Origin: Hafnia alvei | GTDB lineage: Bacteria > Pseudomonadota > Gammaproteobacteria > Enterobacterales > Enterobacteriaceae | DNA: 64,000 bases | Direction: 5' to 3' | NCBI RefSeq assembly: GCF_034424155.1 | Contig: NZ_CP139992.1 | Span: 4,542,012-4,606,011, forward strand | Notes under the pieces: model-generated | Database searches by the model: none | What the model saw: only the letters and a program-made list of their open reading frames with translations | What the model was told of the DNA's origin: nothing | In this document: positions 18,035-26,752 of the stretch, piece by piece | Layout: each line of letters starts with the position of its first letter | Position numbering within the stretch: the first letter of the stretch is position 1 | Made by a program: the position numbers and the translations under genes

Positions 18035-18214
18035 TCAGGCGAGTGTGGCGAGTTTTTTAATGATGCGTATCAGACTCAGTGTGGTGAGGCTGGCTCCCAG
18101 TGCTTTAACTCCAACAGAATTGCTGCGCATCAATGTCACACCGGCAACACTAAAAACAAGTTGCCAGGTACAGTCCACGGTTGGTGGCGTTTCCTGCTGT
18201 AATGTTTTTCCCAC
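18035..18214 (-). CDS. Small protein with GTG start (59 aa)
   Basis: An open frame read from GTG at 18214 to TGA at 18035, preceded by a strong ribosome site GGAGGT 4-5 bases upstream. The product begins MGKTLQQETPPTVDC and ends in a basic helix (LIRIIKKLATLA). No domain is recognised. It fits neatly between the exported-protein gene and the 142-residue gene on the same strand. Confidence 0.65.
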   Translation of the reverse strand: MGKTLQQETPPTVDCTWQLVFSVAGVTLMRSNSVGVKALGASLTTLSLIRIIKKLATLA

Positions 18215-18264
18215 TGAACCTCCATTAGCTGAATACCGAATAAAAAGTTATGTCACTGATAAGG

Positions 18265-19068
18265 TTATTTATAACCATTGGGAACCCAATGGCCCTGCTT
18301 ACGGATATCAGTAATGATATCTCCCTGGTTGATCGAAATTGTGCGCCAGCCCGGCTCGTTGGCGGACGGATTACCGTAGGAATACCCCACTGACATCGTG
18401 AATGTTTCACCTGTCGTGGTGGTTACATCAGCTTCATATGCCGCTTCGGTATTTTGTTTGCGGATGAAACGCACGGTATTAATGGCACGACAACGCAGAC
18501 TACTTTTGGCATGTTCAAATGAGTTATCCGCCATCTGGCAACCTTCAGATTTAATTTCATCCGTCAGGCTTGTCGAAGCATTAAAGTTTTTAGGGGCAGG
18601 AACAAAGTTAGCCATATCACTGCGCATTGTTGGAGGATCTGTTTGAAGCACAAGATAAACAGGACAATCTGATTTTCCGACTTCACAGGCTTTTGCGACG
18701 TAATCACGTACCAGCCAGCCTTTATTGCCGAAATACTCAGCACCGCTCTCGTCTTTACATTGTGACCACGTGGCTTTTTGTCCCATCATCACGCCGTCTA
18801 CCAGGGCGCAGGTGACGGCTTTTACAGGCTTCCCGTCCCAGCGAACAGCGTCAAAGGGTTGAATGCCGGTATGATTCACATCAAGCGTATAAGCCTGCGG
18901 GTTCTTCGTTATCCGGTCATTTGCCTGTTTCAGTTGATTACTGCCTTCCTGAGTCAGAAAGAAGGTATAGCGTTCGGGATGTATGTCGCCGTGAATTGTC
19001 ATTGCAGACGAGACCAAAGGAATAAACAGTGCTGCGGAGCTGAGAGATAAAATAACGAGTTTACGCAT
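18265..19068 (-). CDS. Exported protein of unknown function (267 aa)
   Basis: A Sec signal peptide (MRKLVILSLSSAALFIPLVSSA) is followed by a likely periplasmic or secreted domain with six Cys residues, suggesting disulfide bonds. I chose the ATG at 19068 because AAAGGA lies 6 bases before it and the signal peptide starts there; the frame is open further upstream. No family is recognised. It lies 19 bases after another exported-protein gene, and the two are probably made together. Confidence 0.75.
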   Translation of the reverse strand: MRKLVILSLSSAALFIPLVSSAMTIHGDIHPERYTFFLTQEGSNQLKQANDRITKNPQAYTLDVNHTGIQPFDAVRWDGKPVKAVTCALVDGVMMGQKATWSQCKDESGAEYFGNKGWLVRDYVAKACEVGKSDCPVYLVLQTDPPTMRSDMANFVPAPKNFNASTSLTDEIKSEGCQMADNSFEHAKSSLRCRAINTVRFIRKQNTEAAYEADVTTTTGETFTMSVGYSYGNPSANEPGWRTISINQGDIITDIRKQGHWVPNGYK

Positions 19069-19087
19069 AAGGTTTCCTTTCAGTTTA

Positions 19088-19522
19088 TTAATGATTAATA
19101 CAGTCCTGCCAGGTGGCATCAGCCAGCGCCTCATTCAGCCCTTTGGAGCTGAATTGTTTAGAGATAGCGGCATTCATAGAGGTCATTTTTATTACGTCTT
19201 TTTCACTTGCTGCTTTTAGCGCAGTAAAGGCCGTTTCATCCAGAGGATGGTTCGTACCATTGATATTGACTCCAGGTTCAGAAAGTCCAGTTTGTGACGA
19301 GACGCGGTAATCCTCTGCAGGCACGCTGTAAGCAGCAGCCAGCTTTCCGCTTGTGCAGGTCAGTGTGAGTACTTCACCTGAAGCATTTTGAGTATTGAGT
19401 TCAAACTCCATGGCACTGATGTTCCCGTACCAGTCCCCCCATTGCTGGTCAGCCTGTACGGCGCTGGCACTGTGACTGAGCAGCAGTAATCCAGCCAAGG
19501 TTGCATAATAGTTTCTGAGCAT
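19088..19522 (-). CDS. Exported protein of unknown function (144 aa)
   Basis: A signal peptide of about 21 residues ends at SASA, followed by a 120-residue polar domain (QQWGDWYGNISAMEFELN) with two Cys residues. No family is recognised. A ribosome site GGAAAGGAAA precedes the ATG. It has a terminator-like hairpin in its leader and is first of a two-gene unit with the next exported protein. Confidence 0.75.
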   Translation of the reverse strand: MLRNYYATLAGLLLLSHSASAVQADQQWGDWYGNISAMEFELNTQNASGEVLTLTCTSGKLAAAYSVPAEDYRVSSQTGLSEPGVNINGTNHPLDETAFTALKAASEKDVIKMTSMNAAISKQFSSKGLNEALADATWQDCINH

Positions 19523-19551
19523 TGGGTTTCCTTTCCTGATGATTTAAATAC

Positions 19552-19586
19552 AAAAAAGCCCGCTTCCGTTTTAAGGGGAGCAGGCT
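19552..19586 (-). terminator. Terminator-like hairpin in the leader of the exported-protein pair
   Basis: An 8-bp stem AGCCTGCT/AGCGGGCT (one U-G pair) with a 14-base loop is followed by TTTTTTG. It sits 30 bases upstream of the start codon at 19522, as in the other two island leaders. Confidence 0.7.
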
Positions 19587-19935
19587 GATCGTATTCATTA
19601 AATGAGGCAGCGGATAATCGTTAATACAGATCAGTCCCCAGGAATTGATCGTTAATACTTATCAAAATAACGATCGATTTCCTATTATCAATAGGGTTAT
19701 CCTATCATGATTTCAGTATCGATCGGTGCAACAGATCAATGGGTTAGCACAACACAGACAAAAACATGCCGGGGGTATTCATTCAGGTAATATAGAGTTG
19801 AAAAAATCTGGGACCCAGTTTTCTGAACTTTTGTTTTAAAAAAAAAGGTGAATACTGAGTCACTATATTAATATAATAAATTAATTTAAGTATTAAACTA
19901 AAGCTGAAAGTTATCACAACTGTGCTTTAGAACAT
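19587..19935. other. Intergenic region with repeated ATCGTTAATAC motifs
   Basis: No gene seen. ATCGTTAATAC occurs at 19617-19627 and 19648-19658 (31 bases apart), with the inverted core TAACGAT at 19668-19674. These could be operator sites for the exported-protein unit. A short palindrome CTGGGACCCAG near 19810 with T runs may end the 386-residue gene. Confidence 0.45.
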
Positions 19936-21096
19936 TTAACTAAACCAGGGGTCAGCATCTGAGTGGTGTTCTGGAGTGTCATTATCTTGTTCATCTGATA
20001 AATGAGGATTTTTATTTCCGATATTATTCATAACTTTTTCCATTACCTCATGTGCCTTTTCTCTCAGGATATCCTTTTCAGTTTTTACTGTTTCCTCTTC
20101 AGAAGGACCAGAAACCTCTGATATGTTTTCACCTGAGATGAGTTCACTTTTTATTTTTTTAAAAAATGGGCTGTTACTTTTCCGCTTTGCTTTCCGATAG
20201 GATGATGATTCCCAAGACTTTTTAAATCTGGATATGAATTTCTTATCATAATAGTACATAAAGATATAAATACAACGGAGTGCAAGATATTTCTCGGTGG
20301 TGGTTGATGGCCTGAAAAGGCTAAGGAAATGAGGTTGATGAATATAACCACTCATACATGAGCAATATATTTCATCCAGAGTTTCTTGTGAAATAGTCTT
20401 ATCATTCTCACTCTCTTCAATTATTTTTTCTTGTGCTCTTTTTATAGAGCCAGTAATGTAATTAATTTTATCTTTGCAGATATAATCCCATGCCCAGTTT
20501 ATTTTTTCCTTTTCATTTTTCTTTAGCGGCAACCCAATTGCTAATGGGGAGTGCCTGTCCCACTCATACCTTATATCTGACATAATGGATAACTTTGACG
20601 AAAGATCCATGTGTGATCTGTCAAAGAAATCCTCTATACACTCAATGCGCTCACGATGACTTACAGGATATTGAATTTTAATGAATCGATGATAAGGTGT
20701 TCTTGTATGAACAGTCAGTATTTGATTATCTCCAAAATTTGACAAGGAGCTGTTCTTATTACTGAAAACCCTGATATATGCCCATGCAAAATAACAGGCA
20801 TCATTGCTACGTTTAAACCAACCAAACTCTTTTATTGGTAATAATGCTTCTTTCGCTTTTTTAAATCTATAGGCGTATGAGAATAACTCGTCTGAATCCT
20901 TATAAAGGATCCGAAAAGCCTCGTTTATTGCCAGCGCTGCTAAATTACAGTCTTCACCATATATGTGATTCAGGTGGTATGTTTTGACTTCCTTTGTTTG
21001 TCGGTAATTTTCAATAGCAACATCGTTTCTTACCATCCATAAAAATAATCTTACATCACGTTTGGTTTTTATATCTATCCACATTTTTCTATTCAA
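19936..21096 (-). CDS. Hypothetical AT-rich island protein (386 aa)
   Basis: Not recognised. Soluble and rich in Lys, Trp and Tyr, with an acidic, probably disordered C-terminal tail from about 330 (SGPSEEETVKTEKD onwards). There is no signal peptide or clear membrane segment. Low GC and AT-rich codon use set it apart from the host-like genes to its left. It is divergent from alpA, with a 368-base spacer. Confidence 0.6.
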   Translation of the reverse strand: MNRKMWIDIKTKRDVRLFLWMVRNDVAIENYRQTKEVKTYHLNHIYGEDCNLAALAINEAFRILYKDSDELFSYAYRFKKAKEALLPIKEFGWFKRSNDACYFAWAYIRVFSNKNSSLSNFGDNQILTVHTRTPYHRFIKIQYPVSHRERIECIEDFFDRSHMDLSSKLSIMSDIRYEWDRHSPLAIGLPLKKNEKEKINWAWDYICKDKINYITGSIKRAQEKIIEESENDKTISQETLDEIYCSCMSGYIHQPHFLSLFRPSTTTEKYLALRCIYIFMYYYDKKFISRFKKSWESSSYRKAKRKSNSPFFKKIKSELISGENISEVSGPSEEETVKTEKDILREKAHEVMEKVMNNIGNKNPHLSDEQDNDTPEHHSDADPWFS

Positions 21097-21464
21097 GATT
21101 AGCTATCCTTTTACATTCAACTTTAAATGATCTTAAAAGGATACTTCACAGTCTAAATCATAGCAATGTTCATAGTTGAAAACACAGTGTAAAACGTAGG
21201 TGTAAAACCTCATGTACAGCTTGTTATAAGGCATTTTTCACATGAAAAATGACACTTTCATTGATGTGAAAGCACAATCAAAAACCACACGCTATACAAA
21301 CCCGTCAGCAGAGGAGTCCCGGAGGTTGTCAGGGCATGCTTTATATAGAGACTGAAAGCCTTAACAAATCACTGAGCGGATGAATAGTAAAGCCGTACAT
21401 ATACGACCTATGACATGAAAGGATGCCACCCGGTGTCCTCCTGATACATTCCCGGAGTCCTCTC
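21097..21464. other. Divergent control region upstream of alpA
   Basis: No gene seen. It contains a direct repeat GTGTAAAAC (two copies about 12 bases apart, near 21187-21210) and a CTTTCA...TGAAAG inverted repeat near 21255-21273. These may be binding sites for AlpA or a repressor; no promoter can be assigned with confidence. Confidence 0.4.
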
Positions 21465-21701
21465 ATGAGCACCATTGATATTCATAACGATAAGTTCGTC
21501 AGCATGCAGTTCATTACTGAACTGACTGGGTTATCCGATAAATGGTTTTATAAGCTTGCACAGGAAGGTAAGTTTCCAAAACCAGTGAAATTTGGCCGTA
21601 GCTCGCGCTGGATTGAACGTGAAGTAAAAGAGTGGCTGGAGGAAAGAATAAGAATGTCGAGAAGTAATGATGTTTCTGATTCCAGCGATGGAGAGTGTTA
21701 G
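21465..21701 (+). CDS. AlpA-family DNA-binding regulator
   Basis: 78 residues with a MerR/Xis-like winged helix (MQFITELTGLSDKWFYKLAQ, then FPKPVKFGRSSRWIEREVKEWLEE), the standard AlpA arrangement. Such proteins activate the integrase or act as excisionase in P4-like elements. The start at 21465 is set by the GGAG ribosome site; the frame extends 14 codons upstream. Confidence 0.9.
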   Translation: MSTIDIHNDKFVSMQFITELTGLSDKWFYKLAQEGKFPKPVKFGRSSRWIEREVKEWLEERIRMSRSNDVSDSSDGEC

Positions 21702-22144
21702 TTAAAATTCCCCTTGAAATAAATCCATGTGTTTAGAATTAGAAGTACCACTATCATAAAAATAATCCCCTATGGAATGCCAAGAATATCGCCACTTATT
21801 AATGATTTTTTGGTTATTAACTTCGGAGTAAATTAAAGCATTAATAATAGCACAAAGCCCCATGTGAAGGTGCCTTATAATAATGATGATTGACGGTGTG
21901 GTAATATAAGCAGTACTTCATTCATTAATGCGGCATAGACAAATCACTCTAATTAAGCATAATCAAAGGCATTATACATTAATAATTACTGTAGTTAATT
22001 TTTGCATTATCAATAACCATTAAAATCAATTGGTTATGACTTGAAGGTGTTACCCTTTACTCTCAATTTTTACGTTATATATCCTCGTGATCACTAATAT
22101 ATCTATAAATTTATATTTCTGATATATCTTAAAAAGAGAATAAC
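21702..22144. other. AT-rich intergenic region
   Basis: 443 bases without a credible gene or recognisable element. Very AT-rich; it probably contains the promoter of the Gp2-like gene. Confidence 0.4.
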
Positions 22145-22783
22145 ATGATTAATACATACAATCTGGATATGCGCCATGCACCCTTTAACGATCGCTATCT
22201 GCAACGATTATCTGGTGTGATATTTAATGCGGTACGTGAGCATCCACGAACAACGGCTATTAGAATTGATCTTCACTTACCTGATTACAAAGACAATGAA
22301 GACAGTTTAACTTGTATTGTAAATATTAATCAGGGATTGATGTCCCGCTTTATTGAGGCGTTGGATGCCCGTATCCAGGCATTCCTGAAACATAAAGCAC
22401 AAACAGGTATAAGAACTTATCCCTGTCACTTACGTTATGCGTGGGTGAAAGAGAAGGCTGACAGTGATAAACCGCACTGGCACGTTGTGTTGTTTGTCAA
22501 TAAAGATACGTTTAAAGGACCGGGTGATTATAACGGAAGAACTCGTAATCTGGCCTCAATGATCCAAGCTTCATGGAGTAGTGCATTAAATCTTCCCTTA
22601 GCCATTGAATATTTAACATTGGTTCACTTCCCCAATAACCCTTGTTATTACTTGAATTCAAACAAAGCAGCGGTGTTTCCGGACTCGTATGATGATTTAA
22701 TGTTTCGCCTGAGTTATATGGCGAAAGAGCGTACAAAAGTGTACAGCAAAACGGAGCGATCATTTGGTTGCAGCCAATCATAA
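22145..22783 (+). CDS. Inovirus Gp2 / YagK-YfjJ family protein
   Basis: 212 residues. It resembles the replication-initiator-like proteins YfjJ and YagK of CP4 elements and Gp2 of filamentous phages. PHWHVVLFVNKDTF (near 120) recalls the His-rich motif of HUH-type initiators, and RLSYMAKERTKVYS the C-terminal family signature. It is a usual companion of alpA. Function in the island is unproven. Confidence 0.85.
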   Translation: MINTYNLDMRHAPFNDRYLQRLSGVIFNAVREHPRTTAIRIDLHLPDYKDNEDSLTCIVNINQGLMSRFIEALDARIQAFLKHKAQTGIRTYPCHLRYAWVKEKADSDKPHWHVVLFVNKDTFKGPGDYNGRTRNLASMIQASWSSALNLPLAIEYLTLVHFPNNPCYYLNSNKAAVFPDSYDDLMFRLSYMAKERTKVYSKTERSFGCSQS

Positions 22784-23200
22784 ATCAAAAATGATGTCTG
22801 CTAATGTGTCGAGCTTAAAAGCTGCCATCCCTAAAAAGCTTCAGGTGATGTCGTAAACCCGTTATGAAACGTTTTACCTCTCAAATAAGCATCCACAACA
22901 CATTAAAACATTGTTGCAATATTAGCCACCACTGCTTGTGCCATCGTTCTTGGTATGGTTGGAGACTATGCCCCGCACTTGCTGTGCGGGTAGTCACAAG
23001 AAAGCAAACAATCGTAGCAGGGCTAGTCTAGTGAGCGTGACTCAACCTTCAATGAAAATTAAAAAAACTGCATAATGAAAAGTAAGGTAAAGATGAGCTT
23101 GATGACAAATGGACTAAAGAACAATCTTGAGAGCGGTAAAGGCGCTTTTATGCTACCTCATTAGACGTGACCCGAAAATATTGCAACTTAAGGAGCAACA
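22784..23200. other. Intergenic region before the helicase-DprA module
   Basis: 417 bases without a gene. A 7-bp GC hairpin (CCCGCAC TTGCT GTGCGGG, 22972-22990) lies in the middle without a U tract. It may mark the junction where the module was added. Confidence 0.4.
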
Positions 23201-25300
23201 ATGAACCGAGCGCAAGCCCAACAACTGCTGCAGACTGCTTTGGCTAACCCTGCTGCTGAATTTCGAGATGGTCAATGGGAAGCCATCGATGCATTGGTTA
23301 ACCATCGTCAGAAGCTACTAGTTGTACAGCGTACCGGCTGGGGTAAGAGCTCGGTGTATTTTATTAGCACCAAAATCTTCCGCGACCGCGAGATGGGGCC
23401 TACGATTATTGTATCGCCACTGCTTGCATTAATGCGTAATCAGATTGATTCAGCGCATCGTTTGGGAATAGTTGCCGAAACAATGAATTCGACTAATAGG
23501 GATGATTGGCAGGCTGTAACTCAGCGTGTTCTCAATAACAAAATAGACTGTTTGCTCATTTCTCCAGAGCGACTAGCAAATGATATTTTTATCGAAACAG
23601 TCCTGCAGCCCATTGCCGATCGTATCGCCCTAATGGTGATTGACGAAGCACACTGTATTTCAGATTGGGGTCATGATTTTCGTCCTGATTATCGCCGTAT
23701 CGTCAATATCCTTCGTCAACTGCCCGCCAACACCCCAGTACTAGGTACGACTGCAACAGCCAATAACCGAGTTGTTGACGATATCCAAACCCAGCTTGGC
23801 GATATACAAATCTACCGAGGCCCTCTAACTCGCGAAAGCCTCGCTCTTCAAACGATGTCTTTACCTGATCAGGCCTCTCGTTTAGCTTGGCTCGCCCAAG
23901 TTATTCCTATGCTACCAGGGACTGGCATTATTTATGCATTAACAGTTCGCGATGCCGACCAGGTGGCAGAATGGCTAAGCATGCACGGTATAGTTGCCAA
24001 GGCATACCACGGTAGCATTGAGGCGGAAGGTTTTGAGAACAGCAATGCTTACCGTGAGTACTTGGAAGAATTGTTACTTAACAACCAGCTTAAGGTTTTA
24101 GTAGCAACGACCGCGTTGGGTATGGGTTATGATAAACCTGATTTAAGTTTTGTAATTCATTACCAAGCTCCGAGTTCAATCGTTGCATACTACCAACAGG
24201 TAGGGCGAGCTGGGCGCGGCATTGCTCATGCAACAGGTATACTGATGTCGGGGATAGAAGATAACGACATTCACGATTTTTTCCGCGATTCTGCATTTCC
24301 ATCGGAAGACCAGGTTAACGATATTCTTCAAGTGCTGGAAAATAGTGATGGTCTATCACTTCGCAGCATCGAGGAGGAAACTAACCTACGGTACAGTCAG
24401 ATTGAGAAAGTACTCAAGTTACTGAGTGTAGAAAATCCGGCTCCTGTCATTAAAAATGAAAATCGTTGGGTTAGGACTGCAGTTCGCTATCAAATGAATC
24501 ATGCCAGAATTGCTCATTTGACAGGACAACGTATTCAGGAATGGGAAGAGATTCAGGCGTACCTTAACGACCCTGGATGTAAAATGGCATTTCTACGCCG
24601 TTCTCTGGACGATCCCGATCCAACTCCATGTGGTAAATGCTCATCCTGTGTTGGTCAACCAATTATAAATCAAATCATTGACCCTGCTTTGGTGCATCGT
24701 GCAGGGACTTTCCTAAAACATGCAGAAATGCCGATTACTCCAAAAGCTCAGGTCGCAGCTAATGCATTTTTACAATATGGTTTCAGAGGCAATTTGCCTC
24801 AGCAGATTAGAGCGCAAGAAGGTAGAGTATTGTCTCGTTGGGGGGATGCTGGTTGGGGGCGCTTAGTAGCCGAAAATAAACGTGCGGATCATTTTGATGA
24901 TGAGCTGGTGGTGGCTATGGCCGAGATGATTCAGCAGCGTTGGCAACCAAACCCAGCACCACAATGGATATGCTGTGTCCCTTCACGCAATCATCTACAA
25001 TTAGTTCCTGATTTTGCTCGGCGCTTGGCAGTATGTTTGGGATTACCTTTTTTCGATGTCGTTAGCAAGATCAGAGATAACCAACCGCAAAAAGGTCAAC
25101 AAAACCGTTTCCATCAATGCCGAAATCTTGACGGCGCTTTTGAGATTAATCAACCTCTCCCTAACACATCGGTTTTACTTGTAGATGACATTGTAGATTC
25201 AGGCTGGACGCTAACTGTCATCGCAGCACTCCTACAACGAGCAGGTAGTGGTAAAGTATACCCTGTGGCACTTGCTTCATCTTCGGTAAAAGAATCATGA
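23201..25300 (+). CDS. RecQ-like helicase fused to a ComF-like phosphoribosyltransferase (ShosT-like)
   Basis: 699 residues. The N-terminal superfamily 2 helicase has Walker A QRTGWGKS (43-50), DEAH (148-151, in VIDEAHCISDWGHDFRPDY), a helicase C domain with ALGMGYDKPD and QQVGRAGRG, and a zinc-binding CGKCSSC. The C-terminal part (about 590-699) is a phosphoribosyltransferase domain with the PRPP loop VDDIVDSGWT (661-670). The stop overlaps the next start by 4 bases (ATGA). PRTase plus DprA-like partner is the composition of the ShosTA toxin-antitoxin/phage-defence system. The assignment is inferred, and the helicase part may mark a variant. An AAGGAG ribosome site is present. Confidence 0.82.
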   Translation: MNRAQAQQLLQTALANPAAEFRDGQWEAIDALVNHRQKLLVVQRTGWGKSSVYFISTKIFRDREMGPTIIVSPLLALMRNQIDSAHRLGIVAETMNSTNRDDWQAVTQRVLNNKIDCLLISPERLANDIFIETVLQPIADRIALMVIDEAHCISDWGHDFRPDYRRIVNILRQLPANTPVLGTTATANNRVVDDIQTQLGDIQIYRGPLTRESLALQTMSLPDQASRLAWLAQVIPMLPGTGIIYALTVRDADQVAEWLSMHGIVAKAYHGSIEAEGFENSNAYREYLEELLLNNQLKVLVATTALGMGYDKPDLSFVIHYQAPSSIVAYYQQVGRAGRGIAHATGILMSGIEDNDIHDFFRDSAFPSEDQVNDILQVLENSDGLSLRSIEEETNLRYSQIEKVLKLLSVENPAPVIKNENRWVRTAVRYQMNHARIAHLTGQRIQEWEEIQAYLNDPGCKMAFLRRSLDDPDPTPCGKCSSCVGQPIINQIIDPALVHRAGTFLKHAEMPITPKAQVAANAFLQYGFRGNLPQQIRAQEGRVLSRWGDAGWGRLVAENKRADHFDDELVVAMAEMIQQRWQPNPAPQWICCVPSRNHLQLVPDFARRLAVCLGLPFFDVVSKIRDNQPQKGQQNRFHQCRNLDGAFEINQPLPNTSVLLVDDIVDSGWTLTVIAALLQRAGSGKVYPVALASSSVKES

Positions 25301-26622
25301 ATGTATCTAACTTATTGTCAAAAACGGCCCAAGCGACCTTACTTCTGACTAGTTATTTTTCTAAAGCAACTAGCGAAACCGCCAAACCACTTTCCAATGC
25401 TGAATGGGGTCGTTTTGCGCTATGGTTGAAAGAAAAAGCAGTAACGCCAGCTGATTTGTTGGAGTCTGACCCTCAAACCTTACTGAATGGCTGGTATGAC
25501 TCCCGTATCAGTACGGATCGGATCATTGAGTTAATGAATCGAGGACATAGTCTCGCTTTGGCTATGGAGAAATGGCAACGGGCAGGCTTGTGGGTAGTGA
25601 CACGTTCTGATCCAGAATATCCATGGAGATTAAAGCATCGCCTCAAAACAGACTCTCCCCCTGTTTTATTTGGCTGTGGTAATAAATCCTTATTAAATAG
25701 AGGGGGATTGGCTGTCATTGGTTCTCGAAATGCCAATGCATCAGACCTTAATTTTACCGATTACATTGGCGCTAAAGCTGCGGAAGAAAATATAGCCGTT
25801 GTATCTGGTGCTGCCCGTGGGGTGGACGAAACAGCAATGTTAGGTGCAATGAGGCAAGGTGGAACTGTAATCGGGATTTTGGCAGATAGTTTGTTAAAAG
25901 CTGCTACTAGCGTCAAATGGCGCAAGGGTCTTATGAATGACCATATTGTACTGATATCCCCATTTTACCCTGAAGCTAGTTTCTATGCGGGAAATGCCAT
26001 GGCTCGCAATAAATATATCTATTGCTTGTCGGATAGTGCATTGGTTATTCATTCTGGTCGAAAGGGGGGAACAATTAGTGGGGCAGAGGAAAATCTTAAG
26101 AAAGGATGGGTGCCACTGTGGGTCAATCCAACAACCGACATAGATTCGGCTAATGCTGATTTAGTGAACAAAGGGGGATACTGGTTACCAAGTGATGATA
26201 ATGGCCTATCAATCGAGGATTTGCTAAAAAATGATGACAGATCAAAAATGCAGTTAAAAGTAGAATCCCAAGATCTTTTTTCAGAATTGTCGCATCCAGA
26301 ATTGATTATTGAACCTGCAGTAAAATCTTCAACCCAAGCTCTCAAGAAAGAACGGACTGCTACTATTAATGAAGAGACTCCCAATCTAGTAACTACGGAA
26401 AACCAATTAAAGGGAAAAGAGGTAGTTGTGAATTCTGTAGATTTTTATCGGCTATTCATGACAGAATTACAACGGTTGGCCGAATCGCCATTTACAGTCG
26501 ATAAATTAACAGAGGTCACAGGGTTGAATAAATCGCAAGTGCTTGATTGGTTGAAACGCGCTGAAGAAGATGGTTTGGTAAAAAAACTAAACCGCCCTAC
26601 AAGGTATCAATTAAATGAATAG
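25297..26622 (+). CDS. DprA/Smf-like protein (ShosA-like)
   Basis: 441 residues. A Rossmann-like DprA core (about 100-300) shows VVTRSDPEYPWRLKHRL, AVIGSRNA (139-146), SGAARGVDETA (170-180) and HSGRKGGTISGAEENL. A winged-helix domain sits at the C terminus (about 385-441). Chromosomal DprA loads RecA in transformation; here the translational coupling to a helicase-PRTase and the island context suggest an antitoxin or DNA-sensing role as in ShosTA. Confidence 0.85.
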   Translation: MNVSNLLSKTAQATLLLTSYFSKATSETAKPLSNAEWGRFALWLKEKAVTPADLLESDPQTLLNGWYDSRISTDRIIELMNRGHSLALAMEKWQRAGLWVVTRSDPEYPWRLKHRLKTDSPPVLFGCGNKSLLNRGGLAVIGSRNANASDLNFTDYIGAKAAEENIAVVSGAARGVDETAMLGAMRQGGTVIGILADSLLKAATSVKWRKGLMNDHIVLISPFYPEASFYAGNAMARNKYIYCLSDSALVIHSGRKGGTISGAEENLKKGWVPLWVNPTTDIDSANADLVNKGGYWLPSDDNGLSIEDLLKNDDRSKMQLKVESQDLFSELSHPELIIEPAVKSSTQALKKERTATINEETPNLVTTENQLKGKEVVVNSVDFYRLFMTELQRLAESPFTVDKLTEVTGLNKSQVLDWLKRAEEDGLVKKLNRPTRYQLNE

Positions 26623-26705
26623 TAAAAGGACATGGTATATCAACTATAACCGATCTGGCATTAATGAGTTTTAATTAAGCTTGGACATATGAAAATTTAG
26701 AATTG

Positions 26706-26734
26706 ACCCTGATTGAAATATCATCTATCAGGGT
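26706..26734. terminator. Inverted repeat between the two convergent defence modules
   Basis: Perfect 8-bp stem ACCCTGAT/ATCAGGGT with a 13-base loop in the 130-base gap between converging genes. It is weak on T runs, so it is a plausible but unproven bidirectional terminator. Confidence 0.5.
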
Positions 26735-26752
26735 TTAACAATTGAAGATAGT

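Noticed and set aside
22972..22990. Rho-independent terminator before the helicase gene
   Set aside because: The hairpin is good, but no T run follows on either strand and no gene ends close by.
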